Position numbers and translations under genes: made by a program. Positions 60,785 through 64,000 of a stretch of DNA of 64,000 nucleotides are shown one piece after another (position 1 is the first letter of the stretch; every line of letters starts with the position of its first letter). Source of the stretch: VRUE01 sp963822295 (GTDB lineage Bacteria > Actinomycetota > Thermoleophilia > Solirubrobacterales > 70-9); contig CAWGHD010000002.1 of NCBI GenBank assembly GCA_963822295.1, forward strand, positions 2,108,001 to 2,172,000. The letters are read 5' to 3'. The notes beneath the pieces were generated by a model. The model made no database searches. It was not told the DNA's origin and saw only the letters and a list, made by a program, of their open reading frames with translations.

Positions 60785-62121
60785 GTGTTCGTAGAGCCGC
60801 CCCCCTCGGTCCCCGACATCCTCGCGAAGATCGGCGGGCCCGCGGTTATCGCCACCGTGACGGCCCCGGAAGACCCGAGAAGCAAGGAGCGCTACTACCA
60901 CTGGGACAAACTGAAACGACTCAAGCCTCCAGAGGGGCTGACAAGCGAGCAGTGGTGGCTGAAAATCAAGACGGCCCGAAGCGGCGACATCCGTGAGCTG
61001 CCTCTGACCGACCAGGATGGAGAGCCCTTCAGCTACAGGGTGCTGGACAACATGCTCCGCCAACTGCATCGCATTGACCAGCGCTGCAGCGGTGAGGTGG
61101 CTATGGACGAGGTCGTCACATCCGAGAAGCGAGCCGGTCGCCGCTTCTTGGTCAACTCACTGATGGAGGAGGCGATCAGGTCAAGCCAACTAGAGGGAGC
61201 TACGACATCGCGAAAGGCAGCGAAGGAGATGCTACGGGCCGGACGAGAGCCGCGAAATCGCAGTGAGCGGATGATCGCCAACAACTACCGAGCGCTTCAG
61301 TTCATGCGGGACGAGATGGGAGAAACGCTCACTCCCGAGTCGGTTCTGGAGCTTCACAGGATCGTCACCGACGGGACCCTGGACGATCCCACCGCCTCCG
61401 GGCGTTTGCAGCGGCCCGATGAGCAGAGAGTCATGGTCTTGGATCGCGACGGCGGCCACCCGATTCATCGGCCTCCGCCGGCCGGCCAACTGCCTCGTCG
61501 TATGGAGCAGTTGTGTGAGTTCGCCAACGAAGGAGAGGACGGAAACCGGTTCGTCCATCCGGTCATAAGGGCGATCCTGCTGCACTTCTGGCTCGCCTAC
61601 GACCATCCGTTCGAGGACGGAAATGGCCGAACGGCGAGGATCCTCTTCTTCTGGCTGATGCGTGTCCGCGGATACTGGCTCGCCGAGTACCTGCCGATCT
61701 CGAAGTTCATCCGCACCGCGCCGGCTCAGTACGCCCGAGCGTTCATGGAAACCGAGACCGACGAGGGCGACACCACCTATTTTCTCATTCATCAACTGGA
61801 GATCATCGAACGCGCCATCGATGATCTCCACCTATACCTGCGGCGCAAGACCGCAGAGGTCCAGAGCATCGAGCAGCTCCTGCAGAGCACCGATTATCTG
61901 AACGGTCGTCAGCTGGCGCTGCTGACGGACGCGGTGCGCCATCCGGATGCTTCCTACTCGTTCGAAAGCCACGCGTTGAGTCATCGGGTTACTCACGAGA
62001 CGGCGCGCACCGACCTTCGCGGCCTCGTCGAGCGCGGTCTGCTTGTCCAACGCCGGGTTGGACGCAGGCACATATTTGAGCCGGCTCCCAACGTCGAAAG
62101 CAGACTGAAAGAATCGACGGC

Positions 62122-62125
<4 letters not shown>
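60785..62125 (+). CDS. Fic-domain protein, class II (N-terminal inhibitory motif)
   Basis: 446 residues from GTG 60785 (GGAG provided by the adjoining repeat). N-terminal Fic_N-like region with the inhibitory helix SSQLEG (the [ST]xxxE[GN] pattern) near 140, catalytic HPFEDGNGRTAR near 275 (full HxFx[DE]GNGRxxR), and a C-terminal winged helix (LTDAVRHPDASYSFESHA, ETARTDLRGLVERGLL). An active AMPylating enzyme kept off by its own helix is expected; target unknown. Base use looks less GC-rich than its neighbours. Its TGA overlaps the purM GTG (GTGA). Confidence 0.9.
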
Positions 62126-63135
<1,010 letters not shown>

Positions 63136-63209
63136 GCGGGAGACCCCGGCCGGGCGCCGAACCCCTCCCACGGACCCCCGCGACCGCAATACCCTCAAAA
63201 CAGCGCTGA

Positions 63210-64000
63210 ATGGAAGCTCGACCCTCAAGCTCGATGATCGGAACCGTGCTCTCGGGCCGCTACCGGCTGGAGGCGAAGCTCGGCAGCGGCGGCATGTCCA
63301 CCGTCTACCTTGCCAAGGACGAGACCCTCGACCGGCCCGTCGCGGTGAAGGTCATGCACCGCGAGATGTCCGAGCAGGCCGACCAGCTCGAGCGCTTCCG
63401 GCAGGAGGCGCGGGCGGTGGCGAAGATCTCGCACCCCAACGTGGTCTCGGTGATCGACGCCGGCGAGGACCACAACCATCCCTACATCGTCTTCGAGTAC
63501 GTCGAGGGCGAGACCCTGAAGCAGCGGATCTCGCGGATCGGCGCGCTCGACATCCAGGAGGCGATCGCCTACTCGATCGAGATCGCCCGCGGCCTCGGCA
63601 TCGCCCACGGCCGCAACCTGGTCCACCGCGACATCAAGCCCCAGAACGTGCTGATCGACGACGAGGGCCGCGCCAAACTGACCGACTTCGGGATCTCGCG
63701 CCAGCTCGAACAGGCGGGTATGACGGCGACCGGCCGCGTCCTCGGGACCACCGACTACGTCGCCCCCGAGCAGGCGATGGGGCACGCCGCCGACCCGCGC
63801 TCCGACATCTACTCGCTCGGCGTCGTCCTCTACGAGATGCTGGTCGGCCAGGTCCCCTTCCACGCCGACAGCCAGGTCGGCGTCGCGATGAAACACGTCA
63901 ACGAGGACCTGCCGGACGTGCAGCGCCGCCGGCCTGAGGTCTCGGCCGCCGTCGCCCTCGTCGTCGAGCGGTCGACCGCCAAGGACCCGGACGAGCGCTA
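63210..64000 (+). CDS. PknB-like serine/threonine protein kinase (5' part)
   Basis: Runs off the right edge; about 263 residues seen. ATG 63210 or, in frame, ATG 63234 (IGTVLSGRYRLEAKLGSGGM). Complete Hanks motifs: glycine loop LGSGGMSTVYLAKD, AVKVM Lys, HRDIKPQNVLI catalytic loop, TDFGIS, GTTDYVAPEQA, SDIYSLGVVLYEML. Typical of actinobacterial PknB, where a membrane helix and PASTA repeats usually follow beyond the kinase domain. No linked phosphatase or penicillin-binding protein is seen here. Confidence 0.92.
   Translation, partial: MEARPSSSMIGTVLSGRYRLEAKLGSGGMSTVYLAKDETLDRPVAVKVMHREMSEQADQLERFRQEARAVAKISHPNVVSVIDAGEDHNHPYIVFEYVEGETLKQRISRIGALDIQEAIAYSIEIARGLGIAHGRNLVHRDIKPQNVLIDDEGRAKLTDFGISRQLEQAGMTATGRVLGTTDYVAPEQAMGHAADPRSDIYSLGVVLYEMLVGQVPFHADSQVGVAMKHVNEDLPDVQRRRPEVSAAVALVVERSTAKDPDER

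Overview
The window reads as chromosomal DNA from a high-GC actinobacterium. The best guess is Thermoleophilia, order Solirubrobacterales. This rests on the large secreted proteins carrying a CPNSxVRQQT...DCRAYELV signature and Cys/Lys-rich tails, on the many genes that appear leaderless, and on very GC-rich housekeeping genes. It is an inference from protein signatures, not from a marker gene. I saw no tRNA, rRNA, CRISPR array, transposase or integrase.

Region 1 (1-12,500 and 12,600-28,900) is a surface/secreted-protein locus, visibly less GC-rich than the rest. Eight large exported proteins lie on the minus strand in two operons (28,674 to 12,628, and 8,689 to beyond the left edge). They alternate between type B (NHL propeller, fibronectin-III-like domains and usually a TolB-like propeller) and type A (about 900 aa, four Cys-containing modules, function unknown). 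Three B-A pairs are present, most junctions being ATGA/GTGA overlaps. Each operon starts from the same 29-bp promoter and is divergently flanked by a tandem (two-HTH) TetR protein; the copy at 28,971-30,322 is frameshifted twice. Two more copies of the promoter lie nearby: one drives an HTH-less TetR-like protein, the other has no gene. Two small exported proteins (11,191-12,477) lie between the operons.

Region 2 (30,300-36,060) holds small regulatory and redox units: PadR regulator / FAD monooxygenase, an Ohr-type OsmC protein, a membrane diguanylate cyclase, and an EmrB/QacA-type MFS exporter divergent from an HxlR regulator. Region 3 (36,100-41,100) is an SOS-type mutagenesis cassette (imuB, a small partner gene, dnaE2) with a LexA box. 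Region 4 (41,100-45,950) carries a nucleotide-sugar dehydrogenase, a TetR regulator, an enoyl-CoA hydratase, metF and a DUF3105 membrane protein.

Region 5 (45,950-60,700) is mainly cell-surface polysaccharide synthesis: FemAB-like and GNAT acyltransferases, HD and metallo-beta-lactamase-fold proteins, a sugar transferase, three glycosyltransferases, a flippase, an O-antigen ligase/polymerase, a LytR_C protein, a WbpM/CapD-like dehydratase, DedA and UppP. Region 6 (60,700-64,000) has a class II Fic protein behind two identical 40-bp repeats, purM, and the start of a PknB-like Ser/Thr kinase. Short palindromes sit in frame inside several genes of regions 3 and 5.
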